This document shows, one piece after another, positions 43,975-53,900 of a DNA stretch of 64,000 bases. Location of the stretch: positions 4,941,501-5,005,500 of the forward strand of contig NZ_CP062229.1 in the NCBI RefSeq assembly GCF_024707545.1, in the 5' to 3' direction. The stretch is from Mesorhizobium onobrychidis (GTDB lineage Bacteria; Pseudomonadota; Alphaproteobacteria; Rhizobiales; Rhizobiaceae). Every line of letters starts with the position of its first letter. The first letter of the stretch is position 1. The position numbers were made by a program, and so were the translations under genes. A model generated the notes under the pieces. That model made no database searches and was not told where the DNA came from. It saw nothing but the letters and a program-made list of their open reading frames with translations.

Positions 43975-45002
43975 GCGCGCTAGTACCCGGCGATGCGGTA
44001 CGCGGTGATGCCGTACGCCAGTCGCTGGCCAGCTTCCGCCGGGAGCGCGAGGCCGACTGGAAGGCGTTCGAGGCGCTTCTCGCCCGCGTCGAGAAACGCG
44101 CGCCGCGGGCGCTGTCGGAGGAAGAACTGCTGTCGCTGCCGCTGCTCTACCGTTCGGCATTGTCTTCCCTTTCGGTGGCGAGAGCGACATCCCTCGACAG
44201 CGCGCTGATCGCTTATCTCGAATCCCTGTCGTTGCGAGGTTACTTCTATCTCTATGGGGCACGCCGCGGACTACGGCAGCGCATAGCCGATTTCTTCCTG
44301 CACGACTGGCCCGGCGCCATCCGCGACTTGTGGCGCGAGACGCTGGTGTCGGTGGCGCTGATGTTTGTCGGCATCGGCGCCGGCGCCTGGCTGGTAGCGT
44401 CCGACAAGGGCTGGTTCGACGCGATCATCCCGTCGGGCCTGGCGGCCGGCCGTGGCCCCGACGCTTCGGCCGAGCTGCTGCGCAGGATGCTTTATGATGG
44501 CGACAATGGCTTTCTCTCAGGCTTTGCCGCCTATCTTTTCACCCACAACGTCCAGGTCGCAATCCTGGCCTTCGCCCTTGGATTTGCCTTCGCCGCGCCG
44601 ACGGTGCTGCTGATGCTGTTCAACGGCTGCATGCTGGGTGCGCTGTTCCAAGTCTATTGGGCAAAGGGGCTTGGCATGGAACTTGGCGGCTGGCTGGCCA
44701 TTCACGGCACCACCGAATTGTTCGCCATCGCGCTGGCCGGCGCTGCCGGCATGCGCATCGGCACGCGCATCGCCTTTCCCGGCGAGTTGACCCGCATGAC
44801 GGCAGCGGCCCATGCCGGACGGGTCGCGGCGACCGCGATGGTCGGCGTTTCGGTCATGCTGCTGTTTGCCGGACTGCTCGAGGGCATCGGCAGGCAGACG
44901 ATCACCAGCGACGTCACGCGCTATGCCATCGGCGGCGGCATGCTCGCACTGTGGATCGGCTATTTCTACCTGTTCCAGGTGGTGCGGAATGGCGACCGTT
45001 AG
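43971..45002 (+). CDS. Stage II sporulation protein M-like membrane protein (operon gene 5)
   Basis: The 343-residue product starts at GTG 43971. Its first 110 residues are helical and soluble; then follow membrane segments from VSVALMFVGIGAGAWLVA to the C-terminal helix at WIGYFYLFQ. The conserved motifs FTHNVQVAILAFALGFAFA and LAIHGTTELFAIALAGAAG are the SpoIIM/DUF95 signature. In non-sporulating bacteria such proteins are parts of MoxR-type operons; their function there is unknown. It overlaps the RDD gene by 14 bp. Confidence 0.85.
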   Translation: MSALVPGDAVRGDAVRQSLASFRREREADWKAFEALLARVEKRAPRALSEEELLSLPLLYRSALSSLSVARATSLDSALIAYLESLSLRGYFYLYGARRGLRQRIADFFLHDWPGAIRDLWRETLVSVALMFVGIGAGAWLVASDKGWFDAIIPSGLAAGRGPDASAELLRRMLYDGDNGFLSGFAAYLFTHNVQVAILAFALGFAFAAPTVLLMLFNGCMLGALFQVYWAKGLGMELGGWLAIHGTTELFAIALAGAAGMRIGTRIAFPGELTRMTAAAHAGRVAATAMVGVSVMLLFAGLLEGIGRQTITSDVTRYAIGGGMLALWIGYFYLFQVVRNGDR

Positions 45003-45855
45003 ACACTCCGCGCTGGCGACAATGCGCTCGCTGATCACGCCTGAAGGTGTCGATCTCCAGGTAAAGCTGGCCGACGCCGGCACACGGGCTGCCGCTTTCC
45101 TGCTCGATGTCGTGTTTATCGCCACGGCCGCAATCGCGGTCACGATTGTCGCGCTGTTCGGGGTGAGAGGCCTTGGCACCGATGAAATGCAGCCGCTTTT
45201 CATCGTCTGGATCATCGCGATCTTTTTTCTGCGCAACGTCTATTTCATCGCCTTCGAGGCGGGCCGGCGCGCGTCGACGCCCGGCAAGCGGATCGTCGGC
45301 ATCAGGGTGGCTTCGCGCAACGGAGCCGGCCTGTCGGTCGATCAGATCATCGCCCGCAACCTGATGCGCGAGATCGAAGTCTTTCTGCCGCTGTCGATTA
45401 TCGCCGGACGGAGTGGGATGGGCGTCGCCGATACGCTGACGACAGTTTTCGGACTGGTGTGGGCGCTGCTGTTCGCTCTGTTCCCGCTTTTCAATCGCGA
45501 CCGGCTGCGGATTGGCGACCTCCTGGCGGGAACCTGGGTCGTCGAAGCGCCGAAGCGCACGCTGATGGAGGATCTGTCGGCAAGACAGGATCCGGTCGCC
45601 AAGACTTTTCAGTTCAGCCACGCCCAGCTCGATGCCTATGGCATCGCCGAATTGCACAAGCTGGAGGAAGTGCTTCGCCGCGACGACTATTTCGCGCTGC
45701 GGACGGTAGCGGAAACGATCGGACGCAAGATCGGCTCAACGCCGCAGCCGCATGACGCCCGCCCGTTCCTGACGGCCTATTACGGGGATCTCAGGGCGCA
45801 TCTCGAGCGAAAGCTGCTGCTCGGCAACCGCAGGGCCGACAAGCATCACCGTTAG
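44989..45855 (+). CDS. RDD-family membrane protein (operon gene 6)
   Basis: The start at 44989 gives 288 residues. It carries VDLQVKLADAGTRAAAFLLD, the first part of the RDD domain with its arginine and aspartate, two to three membrane segments, and GKRIVGIRVASRNGAGLSVD, which is common to RDD proteins. The C-terminal 90 residues are soluble: QFSHAQLDAYGIAELHKLEE. It is the last gene of the operon; the next gene is convergent, 18 bp away, with no obvious terminator hairpin. Confidence 0.82.
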   Translation: MATVRHSALATMRSLITPEGVDLQVKLADAGTRAAAFLLDVVFIATAAIAVTIVALFGVRGLGTDEMQPLFIVWIIAIFFLRNVYFIAFEAGRRASTPGKRIVGIRVASRNGAGLSVDQIIARNLMREIEVFLPLSIIAGRSGMGVADTLTTVFGLVWALLFALFPLFNRDRLRIGDLLAGTWVVEAPKRTLMEDLSARQDPVAKTFQFSHAQLDAYGIAELHKLEEVLRRDDYFALRTVAETIGRKIGSTPQPHDARPFLTAYYGDLRAHLERKLLLGNRRADKHHR

Positions 45856-45873
45856 GGCCGAAAGGCGGCTGCC

Positions 45874-46560
45874 TTACCCGATCCACTTCTCGTAGTCGGA
45901 CACCAAGAGGTGCAGCGGCGCGACATCCTCGTCGATGTCCGCGAAGCGGCCGATCGGTTCGCGGAAGACATTGTCGGTGAGATCGTCGTTGACGGTCGAC
46001 ACCTCGCCAATCAGCACATCCTTGCCCTCGGCCCAGAACGCATGCCAGACGCCTGGCAAAAGCGTGACGCTCTCGCCCGGATCGAGCTTCAGCAGCCCGC
46101 CCGCCGGCAGCCGGTGGATGGTTCCGTCGACAGGCACCGATACTTCGGCCGTCGGATCGATGCCGCCATCGCGATCGTGCATGAACAGTTCCAGCACCAG
46201 CTTGCCGCCACCACGATTGATGATGTCTTCGGCCTTGATGTTGTGGCGATGCATTGGCGACAGCTGATCCTTGCGCGAGATCATGATCTTTTCGGCATAG
46301 AGCATGCCCATGCCCTTCTTCATGTCCTCGTAGCGACCGTTGCGAACGGTGAACAGGAAGAGGCCGAGCTCGTCGAACTTGCCCTGGCCGTAGTCGGTGA
46401 TATCCCAGCCGAGCCGGGAGGAGAAGATGGCCGACGAATCCTGCCGGCGCGCCTTCATCTGTTCCGGGGTCCAATAGGCGAAGCGCGGCATGATGTAGCC
46501 GAACGAACGGATGAAGGCATCGGCGTCGCGGATGATATCATTGATGGTGGAGCGTTTCAT
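45874..46560 (-). CDS. D-lyxose/D-mannose isomerase family protein
   Basis: This 228-residue cupin protein has metal-binding PMHRHNIKAEDIINRGGG (His, His, Lys/Glu) near residue 103 and a second His in LLPGVWHAFWAEGKDVLIGE near 172. The fit is to D-lyxose ketol-isomerases, which interconvert lyxose/xylulose and mannose/fructose. The start is the ATG at 46560. The gene is divergent from the D-threonine aldolase-like gene across 151 bp, so shared regulation is possible. Sugar specificity cannot be told. Confidence 0.82.
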   Translation of the reverse strand: MKRSTINDIIRDADAFIRSFGYIMPRFAYWTPEQMKARRQDSSAIFSSRLGWDITDYGQGKFDELGLFLFTVRNGRYEDMKKGMGMLYAEKIMISRKDQLSPMHRHNIKAEDIINRGGGKLVLELFMHDRDGGIDPTAEVSVPVDGTIHRLPAGGLLKLDPGESVTLLPGVWHAFWAEGKDVLIGEVSTVNDDLTDNVFREPIGRFADIDEDVAPLHLLVSDYEKWIG

Positions 46561-46711
46561 GGTCGTGGTTTCCTTCCCGTCGGCCTAGGCGATCTCCAAA
46601 CCGAATAGCCGAACGCCGATGCGGTGTCGACGTAAACCGCATGAGTTGGCCTCATGACATCCGCTTCGATCAAGGTCATAACGGCAACCAGTTTCCTGAT
46701 GGTGGCATTCC

Positions 46712-47770
46712 ATGCTGAGCATAGACGACCTCGACACGCTGGCGATCCTGATCGATGTCGACCGCGCCGAAGCCAATATCGCGCGGGCGCAGGCCCACGC
46801 CGACCGCCAAGGGCTGAAGCTCAGGCCGCATATCAAGACCCACAAACTGCCTTACTGGGCAAAGAAGCAGATCGCAGCCGGTGCGGTCGGCATCACCTGC
46901 CAGAAGATCGGTGAAGCCGAGGTGATGGCCGAGGCCGGCCTCACCGACATTTTTCTGCCTTACAACATTCTGGGCAGGGCCAAGCTGGAGCGCCTCAAGG
47001 CGCTGCACGGCCGTGTGACGCTGTCGGTGACATCAGACAGCATGGAAACGCTTAACGGACTCGACGCCACCTTCACCGATCGAGGCCAGCCGCTACAGGT
47101 ACTGGTGGAATGCGACACCGGCATGGGCCGCTGCGGCGTCCAGTCGGCCAGCGAGGCGGTCGCATTGGCCAGAGAGATCGACAAGGCCAAGGGGCTCGCC
47201 TTCGGCGGGCTGATGACCTATCCGGCGGCAGGCCGCGCTGCCGAGGCCGAGGCGTGGCTCGACGATGCGCGCAACGCGCTCGCCGCGTCCGGCCTCGCCT
47301 GCCAACGCATCTCCAGCGGCGGCACGCCGGATATGTGGCGCTCGAGCGAGGCTTCCGTCGTCACCGAGTACCGCCCCGGCACCTACATCTATCTCGACCG
47401 CTACCAGGTCGCCAAGGGCGTCGGAAGCCTCGACGATTGCGCGCTGACGGTGCTGTCGACGGTGGTCAGCCATCCGACGCCGACACGGGCCATCCTCGAT
47501 GCCGGCAGCAAGGCCTTGTCCAGCGACACGCTGGGGCTGGCCGATTTCGGCGAATTGCTGGGCGTTCCGGGCGCTATCGTCACCAGCCTCAGCGAAGAGC
47601 ACGGCAACGTCACGCTTTCCGGCGACGCCCGGCTGCGTATCGGCGAGCGCGTGCGCGTCGCGCCCGACCATTGCTGCGTCGTCACCAATCTGTTCGACGA
47701 GGTGCATCTGATCGCCGCAGAACGGGTGCTGGAGACGCTGCCGGTGGCGGCGCGCGGCCGCATGGGGTGA
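46712..47770 (+). CDS. D-threonine aldolase-like PLP enzyme
   Basis: The 352-residue protein has the fold-type III layout: RPHIKTHKLPYWAKKQIAAG near residue 40 with the PLP lysine, ECDTGMGRCGVQ near 138, and ISSGGTPDMW near 208 (phosphate loop). The metal-binding His-Cys pair is in VAPDHCCVVTNLFDEVHLI near the end, where the His and Cys of D-threonine aldolases sit. Family members cleave D-threonine or related beta-hydroxy D-amino acids to glycine and aldehyde. Substrate not certain. Confidence 0.85.
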   Translation: MLSIDDLDTLAILIDVDRAEANIARAQAHADRQGLKLRPHIKTHKLPYWAKKQIAAGAVGITCQKIGEAEVMAEAGLTDIFLPYNILGRAKLERLKALHGRVTLSVTSDSMETLNGLDATFTDRGQPLQVLVECDTGMGRCGVQSASEAVALAREIDKAKGLAFGGLMTYPAAGRAAEAEAWLDDARNALAASGLACQRISSGGTPDMWRSSEASVVTEYRPGTYIYLDRYQVAKGVGSLDDCALTVLSTVVSHPTPTRAILDAGSKALSSDTLGLADFGELLGVPGAIVTSLSEEHGNVTLSGDARLRIGERVRVAPDHCCVVTNLFDEVHLIAAERVLETLPVAARGRMG

Positions 47771-47865
47771 GAAGCGGTCCGCGGAGCGGACGGAAAGCCA
47801 ATTGCTTGGCTTTTCGAGCTTCGAACCCCCCGGGCCTGCGAAGGGCCGGGCAAATCTGAAATTAG

Positions 47866-48630
47866 TCAAGCTGATTGCCGTTCTGCCTGCCTCGCCGCAA
47901 CACGGCGCATGGAAATGACCCGGCGACGTCGGATTTCCGTGCGCATCGCCATCAGATGCAGCGCGAAAAACAGCAAGGTAAAGCCCAGAGCCATTACCAG
48001 CAACGGCCGCAACAGGCTGGGATCGATGGTCGGCCCGCCGAGCCGGAACACCGAAGCCGGTTGATGCAGCGTGTTCCACCAGTCGACCGAGAATTTGATG
48101 ATCGGGATGTTGATGAAGCCGACCAAGGTGATGATTGCGGCGGCCCAGGCGGCGCGCGCCGCATCGTCGAGTGCCCGCGTCAGTGCGATGATGCCGAGAT
48201 ACATCAGAAACAGCACGAACACCGACGTCAGCCGCGCGTCCCACACCCACCAGGTGCCCCACATCGGCTTGCCCCAGATCGAACCGGTGATCAGCGCGAG
48301 CGCTGTAAAGACGGCGCCGATGGGTGCCGCCGATTTCAGCGCGACGTCGGCCAGCGGATGGCGCCATACCAGCGTGCCCAACGCGAAAACCGCCATCAGC
48401 GTGAAACACATCATGGCCAGCCAGGCGAAGGGCACATGGATATACATGATGCGCACGGTGATGCCTTGCTGGAAATCCTCCGGCGCAGTGAAGCTCATAT
48501 AGAGCCCGGCGGCCAGGATGAGTGTGGCGATGGTCGCAAGCCACGGCACCACCTTGTCGGCCAAACCGACAAACCGCGTCGGGTTGGCGAAATCCATCCA
48601 CCCGCTGAGGCGTGAAGTCAGGTCACTCAT
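47866..48630 (-). CDS. ccmC: Heme exporter protein CcmC
   Basis: The 254-residue product has six transmembrane segments and the tryptophan-rich periplasmic motif GTWWVWDARLTSVF near residue 125, with conserved His in VRIMYIHVPFAWL and another at LHQPASV. It presents heme to CcmE for cytochrome c maturation. Unlike the usual rhizobial layout, ccmA, ccmB, ccmD and ccmG are not adjacent: ndvA lies upstream, and only 95 bp separate the stop from the aldolase gene. Confidence 0.92.
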   Translation of the reverse strand: MSDLTSRLSGWMDFANPTRFVGLADKVVPWLATIATLILAAGLYMSFTAPEDFQQGITVRIMYIHVPFAWLAMMCFTLMAVFALGTLVWRHPLADVALKSAAPIGAVFTALALITGSIWGKPMWGTWWVWDARLTSVFVLFLMYLGIIALTRALDDAARAAWAAAIITLVGFINIPIIKFSVDWWNTLHQPASVFRLGGPTIDPSLLRPLLVMALGFTLLFFALHLMAMRTEIRRRRVISMRRVAARQAERQSA

Positions 48631-48696
48631 GCGGCTTTACATAAACCGACGACGCGTTTGGGGCAATCGAGTGGCGGTGTCGCAGGTGGGGCGTTC

Positions 48697-48843
48697 CCTT
48701 CTCCCCCTGTGGGAGAAGGTGGATTGGCGCGCAGCGCCAAGACGGTTGAGGGGTGCTGGACGGAGCGAGGCCGGCGCCAAGCTGGAACACCCCTCATCCG
48801 ACCGAGCTTCGCTCGGCCACCTTCTCCCACAAGGGGAGAAGGG
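48697..48843. repeat. Palindromic intergenic element, family B (copy 4)
   Basis: CCCTTCTCCCCCTGTGGGAG faces CTCCCACAAGGGGAGAAGGG. The inner GTTGAGGGGTGCTGGA faces GAACACCCCTCATCCGACC. It lies between the ndvA stop and the ccmC start, both on the complement. Confidence 0.82.
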
Positions 48844-48856
48844 CGAGCCTGGCCGC

Positions 48857-50629
48857 TCAGGCGGCCTCGTCCGTGATGGTGCGGCTGAGGCGGCGGACTT
48901 CCTCGTCGTTGAGCAGGCCGCCGGCGCGCAGCAGGCTGGCGAAGCGGCCATTGCGCATCGACAATTCGGCGAACCCACCCATTTCGACCACCTTGCCCTT
49001 GTCCATGAACACGACCAGATCGGCATCGCGAACGGTGGTCAGGCGGTGGGCGATGATGAAGGTGGTGCGGCCGCGACGCAATTCGTCGATCGCTTCCTTG
49101 ACGCGGTCTTCCGTCTCGACGTCAAGCGCGCTGGTCGCTTCATCGAGCACCAGGATGGGCGAATCCTTCAGAACGGCGCGCGCGATCGCGATACGCTGGC
49201 GCTCGCCGCCCGAAAGCTGTCCGCCGCGTTCGCCGACGACCGTATCGTAGCCGTTGCTCTTCGACAGGATGAAATCCTGCGCGGCAGCGGCGTTGGCGGC
49301 GGCGTGGACCTCATCATAGGTCGCCTCGGCGCGCCCGACCCGGATATTGTCCTCGATCGAGCGGTTGAGCAGGCCCGCATCCTGGAAAACGGTGGCGATC
49401 GAGTGGCGCAGCGACTTGCGGGTCACCGTGCGGGTATCGATGCCATCGATCAGGATACGGCCGCTCGACGGCGCAAAGACGCGCTGCAAAAGATTGATGA
49501 GCGTGGTCTTGCCTGCGCCCGTCGGACCGACGATGGCCACGGTCTGGCCGGCATGGACCTCGAATGACACGTCGTTCACGCCCTGCCCCGAATTGGCGAA
49601 TTCGAAGCTGACGTTTTCAAAACGCACATGACCAGTGACGTTGACCAGGTCACGCAACCCGTCCGGCTCGGCGGCGTCGGCCGCGGAGTCCTCAAGGCGA
49701 TAAAATTCCTCGAGCTTGGCCCTGGCTTCCGAAATCTGGTTGGCGAAGGCCGACATCTGGTCGAGCCGGGCAATCAGCAGCGTGGCAAAGCCGGTAAAGG
49801 CGATGACGTCACCGATACGCAATTGGCCATGCATGACCAGATAGGAGCCGATCAACAGCACGACCATCATCGAAATGGTCGACGACAGGCGGTGCAGAGC
49901 GTTGGCCAGTGCCCACCAGTCGAGCACCGGATACTGGGCATCAAGCAGATTCTTGACATAACGCTTCAAGGCGTCGGTCTCGTGGCCGATGCGATTGTAG
50001 CTCTGCAGCACGGCGACATTGCTGACCGAGTCGCTCACATGTGCGAACACTTGGTGAAAGTGCCGTTCCACGGACGCCTGGCCTTCCCTGGTACGACGCA
50101 TCACCAGCCGCCCGATCCCGACGTACAGCGCGCCCAGCGCCAGCAGGACCATCGACATGCGAATATCCATGCTGAGCGCCGTCGGCACCAGCAGAACCAG
50201 TGCGACAACGGTGGACAAATGCTGCCTCATGAACTCGAGCCAGAGACTGAACAAGGTCTCGACCGCGCGCAGAAGCGTATGCAGGGAATTGGAGGTGCCG
50301 CGCTGATGATGCCAAGCAAGCGGCATGGTGATCACGCGCTCGAATGACTGGCAAAGCACCTCGCTGCGCCGTGCATGGGCAAAGCGGTCAGCGCCGCGCG
50401 CCACCAGAACGAAGGCGACGACGTTGAAGACGCCGATACCGGCCCATACGGCGAGCGTCGAAAAGACCGAGCCGCCGTCCGAAATAGCATCGATCACCCG
50501 TCCGAACATGATCGGCTCAAGGATGGCGATAATGGCAAGCGCGACATTCGCTCCGCAGATAAACGCTACGCGTTTCCTGTCGGCGGCGAGATAACCAAGC
50601 GCTCTCCAGTAGATCTGCAGAAGGGACAC
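48857..50629 (-). CDS. ndvA: Cyclic beta-1,2-glucan exporter, ABC permease/ATPase
   Basis: The 590-residue half transporter has six transmembrane segments in the first 310 residues and a C-terminal ATPase domain. Walker A is VGPTGAGKTTLINLLQ near residue 372, the ABC signature LSGGERQRIAIARAV near 475, and Walker B ILVLDEATSALDV. Length and order match NdvA/ChvA, which moves cyclic glucan across the inner membrane. It is downstream of ndvB on the same strand, 360 bp apart. M. loti calls this gene cep. A homodimer is expected. Confidence 0.93.
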   Translation of the reverse strand: MSLLQIYWRALGYLAADRKRVAFICGANVALAIIAILEPIMFGRVIDAISDGGSVFSTLAVWAGIGVFNVVAFVLVARGADRFAHARRSEVLCQSFERVITMPLAWHHQRGTSNSLHTLLRAVETLFSLWLEFMRQHLSTVVALVLLVPTALSMDIRMSMVLLALGALYVGIGRLVMRRTREGQASVERHFHQVFAHVSDSVSNVAVLQSYNRIGHETDALKRYVKNLLDAQYPVLDWWALANALHRLSSTISMMVVLLIGSYLVMHGQLRIGDVIAFTGFATLLIARLDQMSAFANQISEARAKLEEFYRLEDSAADAAEPDGLRDLVNVTGHVRFENVSFEFANSGQGVNDVSFEVHAGQTVAIVGPTGAGKTTLINLLQRVFAPSSGRILIDGIDTRTVTRKSLRHSIATVFQDAGLLNRSIEDNIRVGRAEATYDEVHAAANAAAAQDFILSKSNGYDTVVGERGGQLSGGERQRIAIARAVLKDSPILVLDEATSALDVETEDRVKEAIDELRRGRTTFIIAHRLTTVRDADLVVFMDKGKVVEMGGFAELSMRNGRFASLLRAGGLLNDEEVRRLSRTITDEAA

Positions 50630-50989
50630 TTCAGCTACTCCGGCAAATTGTTATTGTGCACTGCATCATTTTCTGACTCGTACCTGTTGACGTGTCGCGA
50701 AACAATGCTCGTGTACCTCTTCAGTTCCCAATTCGCGAACAAAAGATGGCGACGCTGCGAAATCTGTCGTGATCACCTAACGGTTTGAGAAAAAAGGTAA
50801 AATGTCAGCCTTGCGGCAGAATCGTGGCAGGCTGCAAGCACTGCCGCAATTTTAATCAGCAACTGGTTATGTACGGATCACAAAAGCCTGCATCGGCTTT
50901 TTGGAGAGCTCATGCGCAATAGAATTTCTAGAGCACGCTTAAACAATGAGCGCCCCCAAGACGTGCAAAGACGCTCCAAATCCTTGAAA
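50630..50989. other. Intergenic region between ndvB and ndvA
   Basis: No gene is visible. A spaced inverted repeat, TTGCGGCA at 50811-50818 and TGCCGCAA at 50842-50849, is followed on the complement by no T-run, so it is not a clear terminator. Such a length between two genes of one function suggests that ndvA has its own promoter. Confidence 0.5.
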
Positions 50990-53900
50990 CTACGCCGGTA
51001 TCCTGACGACCACCTCAGTCTTGTCGCCGGCTTTCGGTTCGAAAGACGACGCCTTCGTCTTTTTACCATCTACCTCAAGCGAGATGGCTTTGACCTTGGC
51101 GTCGCGGACAACGCGAACCCTGAGTTCGGCCCCCAGCACCCTGAGCGTTGCTGTATAACCATCCCAATGGCTGGGGAGTTTCGGCCTGAACTGGATGCGC
51201 TCGCCCCTGCGCTCAATGCCGAGGATGCCCTCGACCGCCGCGCGGTAAAGCCAGCCGGCCGAGCCGGTATACCAGGTCCAGCCGCCGCGGCCGCCCTTGC
51301 CTTGCCCGGCGTAGACGTCGGCCGCGACGACATAAGGCTCGACGCGGTAGTGCTCGGCAGCGGCTTCGTCGAGCGCGTGGTTGACCGGGTTGAGCATCGA
51401 GAGACAGCGGTAGGCGTCGTCGGTGCGCCCCATTTCGGCGAGCGCAATGACGAACCATGTCGCCGCGTGGGTGTACTGGCCGCCGTTTTCACGGACACCC
51501 GGCGGGTAGCTCTTGATGTAGCCTGGGTTCTGTTCCGTCCTGGAGAAGGGCGGGGTGAAAAGCTTGACGATCTTGAGCTCGTCGTCGACGAGCATTTTCA
51601 ATGCCTGCTGCATCGCCGTCGTCGACCGCGCCGGATCGCCCTCTCCCGACAGCACGCTCCACGACTGGGCAATCGAGTCGATCTTGCACTCCTGCGAACC
51701 GCGCGACCCCAGCGGCGTGCCGTCGTCGAAACTGCCGCGACGATACCATTCACCATCCCAGGCGGTGCTTTCCAACGCCCGCTTCAGCACGTCGGCGTGT
51801 TTTGTCCAGGCTTGCGCACGCTTGGTATCGCCTTCCGCCTTGGCGACAGGTGCAAAGTCTCCCAGCGTCTTCAGCAGGAACCAGCCCAGCCAGACGCTCT
51901 CGCCCTTTCCGTGCTCGCCGACACGGTTCATGCCGTCGTTCCAGTCGCCACCGAGGATCAGCGGCAGTCCGGCGGAGCTGCTGCGCTTGATGGCAAGGTC
52001 AAGTGCACGTGCGCAATGATCATAGAGTGAAGCGGTCTTCTTCGATATCTCCGGGGTGAAGAAGGCGTCGTGCTCGCCTTCTTCCAGAGGCGGCCCGTCG
52101 ATGAAGGGCAGTTGTTCCCTGAGGATCGCGGTATCGCCGGTCACCTGCAAGTAGTGTGCCGTGGCATGGGCGAGCCAGACCACGTCGTCGGAAATCATGG
52201 TGCGGACGCCTGCCTCGGTGCGCGGCAGCCACCAATGCTGCACGTCGCCTTCGGGGAATTGCCGCCGCGCCGCGTTGAGGATCTGGTCGCGCGCCAGGTT
52301 CGGATCATGGACAAGCAGGGCCAGCGTGTCCTGCAACTGATCGCGGAAGCCAAAGGCGCCGCTCGCCTGGTAAAACGCCGAGCGGGCGCGGATGCGGCAG
52401 GCAAGGCTCTGATAGGGCAGCCAGTGGTTGACCATGGCGTTGAGCGCCTTGTCCGGCGTCTCGACCTGGATGGTGTCGAGAAACCCTCGCCAGGTGCGTT
52501 CATTGTCAGCCAGCCGCTGATCGAAATCCTTGCTGCAATGATGCTGTACCAGCGCGCTGGCTTCCTCGGCAGAGGCTGCATCGCCGAGCAGCCAGAGCAG
52601 CGTCACGTCGCCGCCGGCAGGGATGTCGACGTCGCGTGCAATTGCAGCACAAGGATCGTCGCCGGCCTCGACGCGGCCCGACAGGCTGGCGCCGCTGAGC
52701 ACGGCATGCGGAAGTTCGCTCGTGCCGTTTCGGCCGATGAACTCGCCGCGGTCGGCCGTCACCGAGTGTGCCGCGCCGTCGGCGGCCAGGAAGGCGACCC
52801 GCTCGCTGAAGTCGAGCCCGTAGGGATTTTGCGCCAGCAACGCGCCCGTCGCAGCATCCCTGGATGGAACGATGGTCGCCGCCGTGCGCGAACGATGGCT
52901 GCCAAGAACCCATTCCGCGTAGGCATAAACGCGCAGGCGCGCCGGCACCGAACCCGAATTCTGGATGCGCAATCGGGAGATTTTCACCGGATCGACAGGA
53001 TCCACCACATGGGTCAGGTCCATCGACAGCGGTCCGCGCTTCGAACGGAAGGTCGAAAAACCCTGTCCGTGCCATGTTTCGTAGGTCATGGCGGGATCGC
53101 GCACCACTGCGGCCAGCGGCGCGAACGCCCGGCCGTTGGCATGATCGTAGATATAGATGCCCTCGCCGGGCCGGTTGGTGACCGGGTCATTCGCCCACGG
53201 CGTCAGTTGATAGTCGCGGCTGTTTCGGCTCCAGGTGAAAGCAGCACCTTCAGCCGAAACATGGAAACCGAACGAGGCGTTGGAGACGACGTTGATCCAG
53301 GGCTGCGGCGTCGTGCGCCGGCCAGCAAGGCGCACGACATAGTGGCGTCCGTCGCCCTCGAAGCCGCCAAAACCGTTCCACTGGTTGAGCCCGCTGCCGT
53401 CGGCGCTGCCTTCGACCGAGGCCTGGGCAGCCCATGTCTGTGGCGCCGGCGGAGACGGTTCACGAAGCGCTGCTGCACCTGCCGGCTGCAAAGCGTCCCG
53501 CGCTTGCAGCGCAGCGGCCTCGGCGCGCTCGATCTGATCGAAGATGGTGCCGTTTCGCGTGTGCAGGGCGACGCGGGCGACGGCGAGCAGCGTCTTGTAG
53601 GTCGTCTCGTCCATCAGATCGCGGCGCACCGCGAAGATGTGCTGGCGGGGTCCGAGTTCCTTGCCGCGCAGGCGGCTGTTTTCGCACAGCGTCTCGACTG
53701 CCCGTTGCAGATCCTGCACGTAGGATGAAGCCTGCTCGTTGACGACGACAAAGTCGATCATCATGCCGCGGGCGCGCATATATTCCTGGAAGCGGAGCGC
53801 CTGGGCAACGATTTCGAGATCGGCGACATCGCCGATCCTGACCAGGAAAATCGGAAAGTCGCCGGATATGCTGGTCGGCCACAGGCCCGACTGCTTGCCG

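Noticed and set aside
50811..50849. Terminator after ndvB
   Set aside because: The inverted repeat has a 23-nt loop and no T-run in the right direction.
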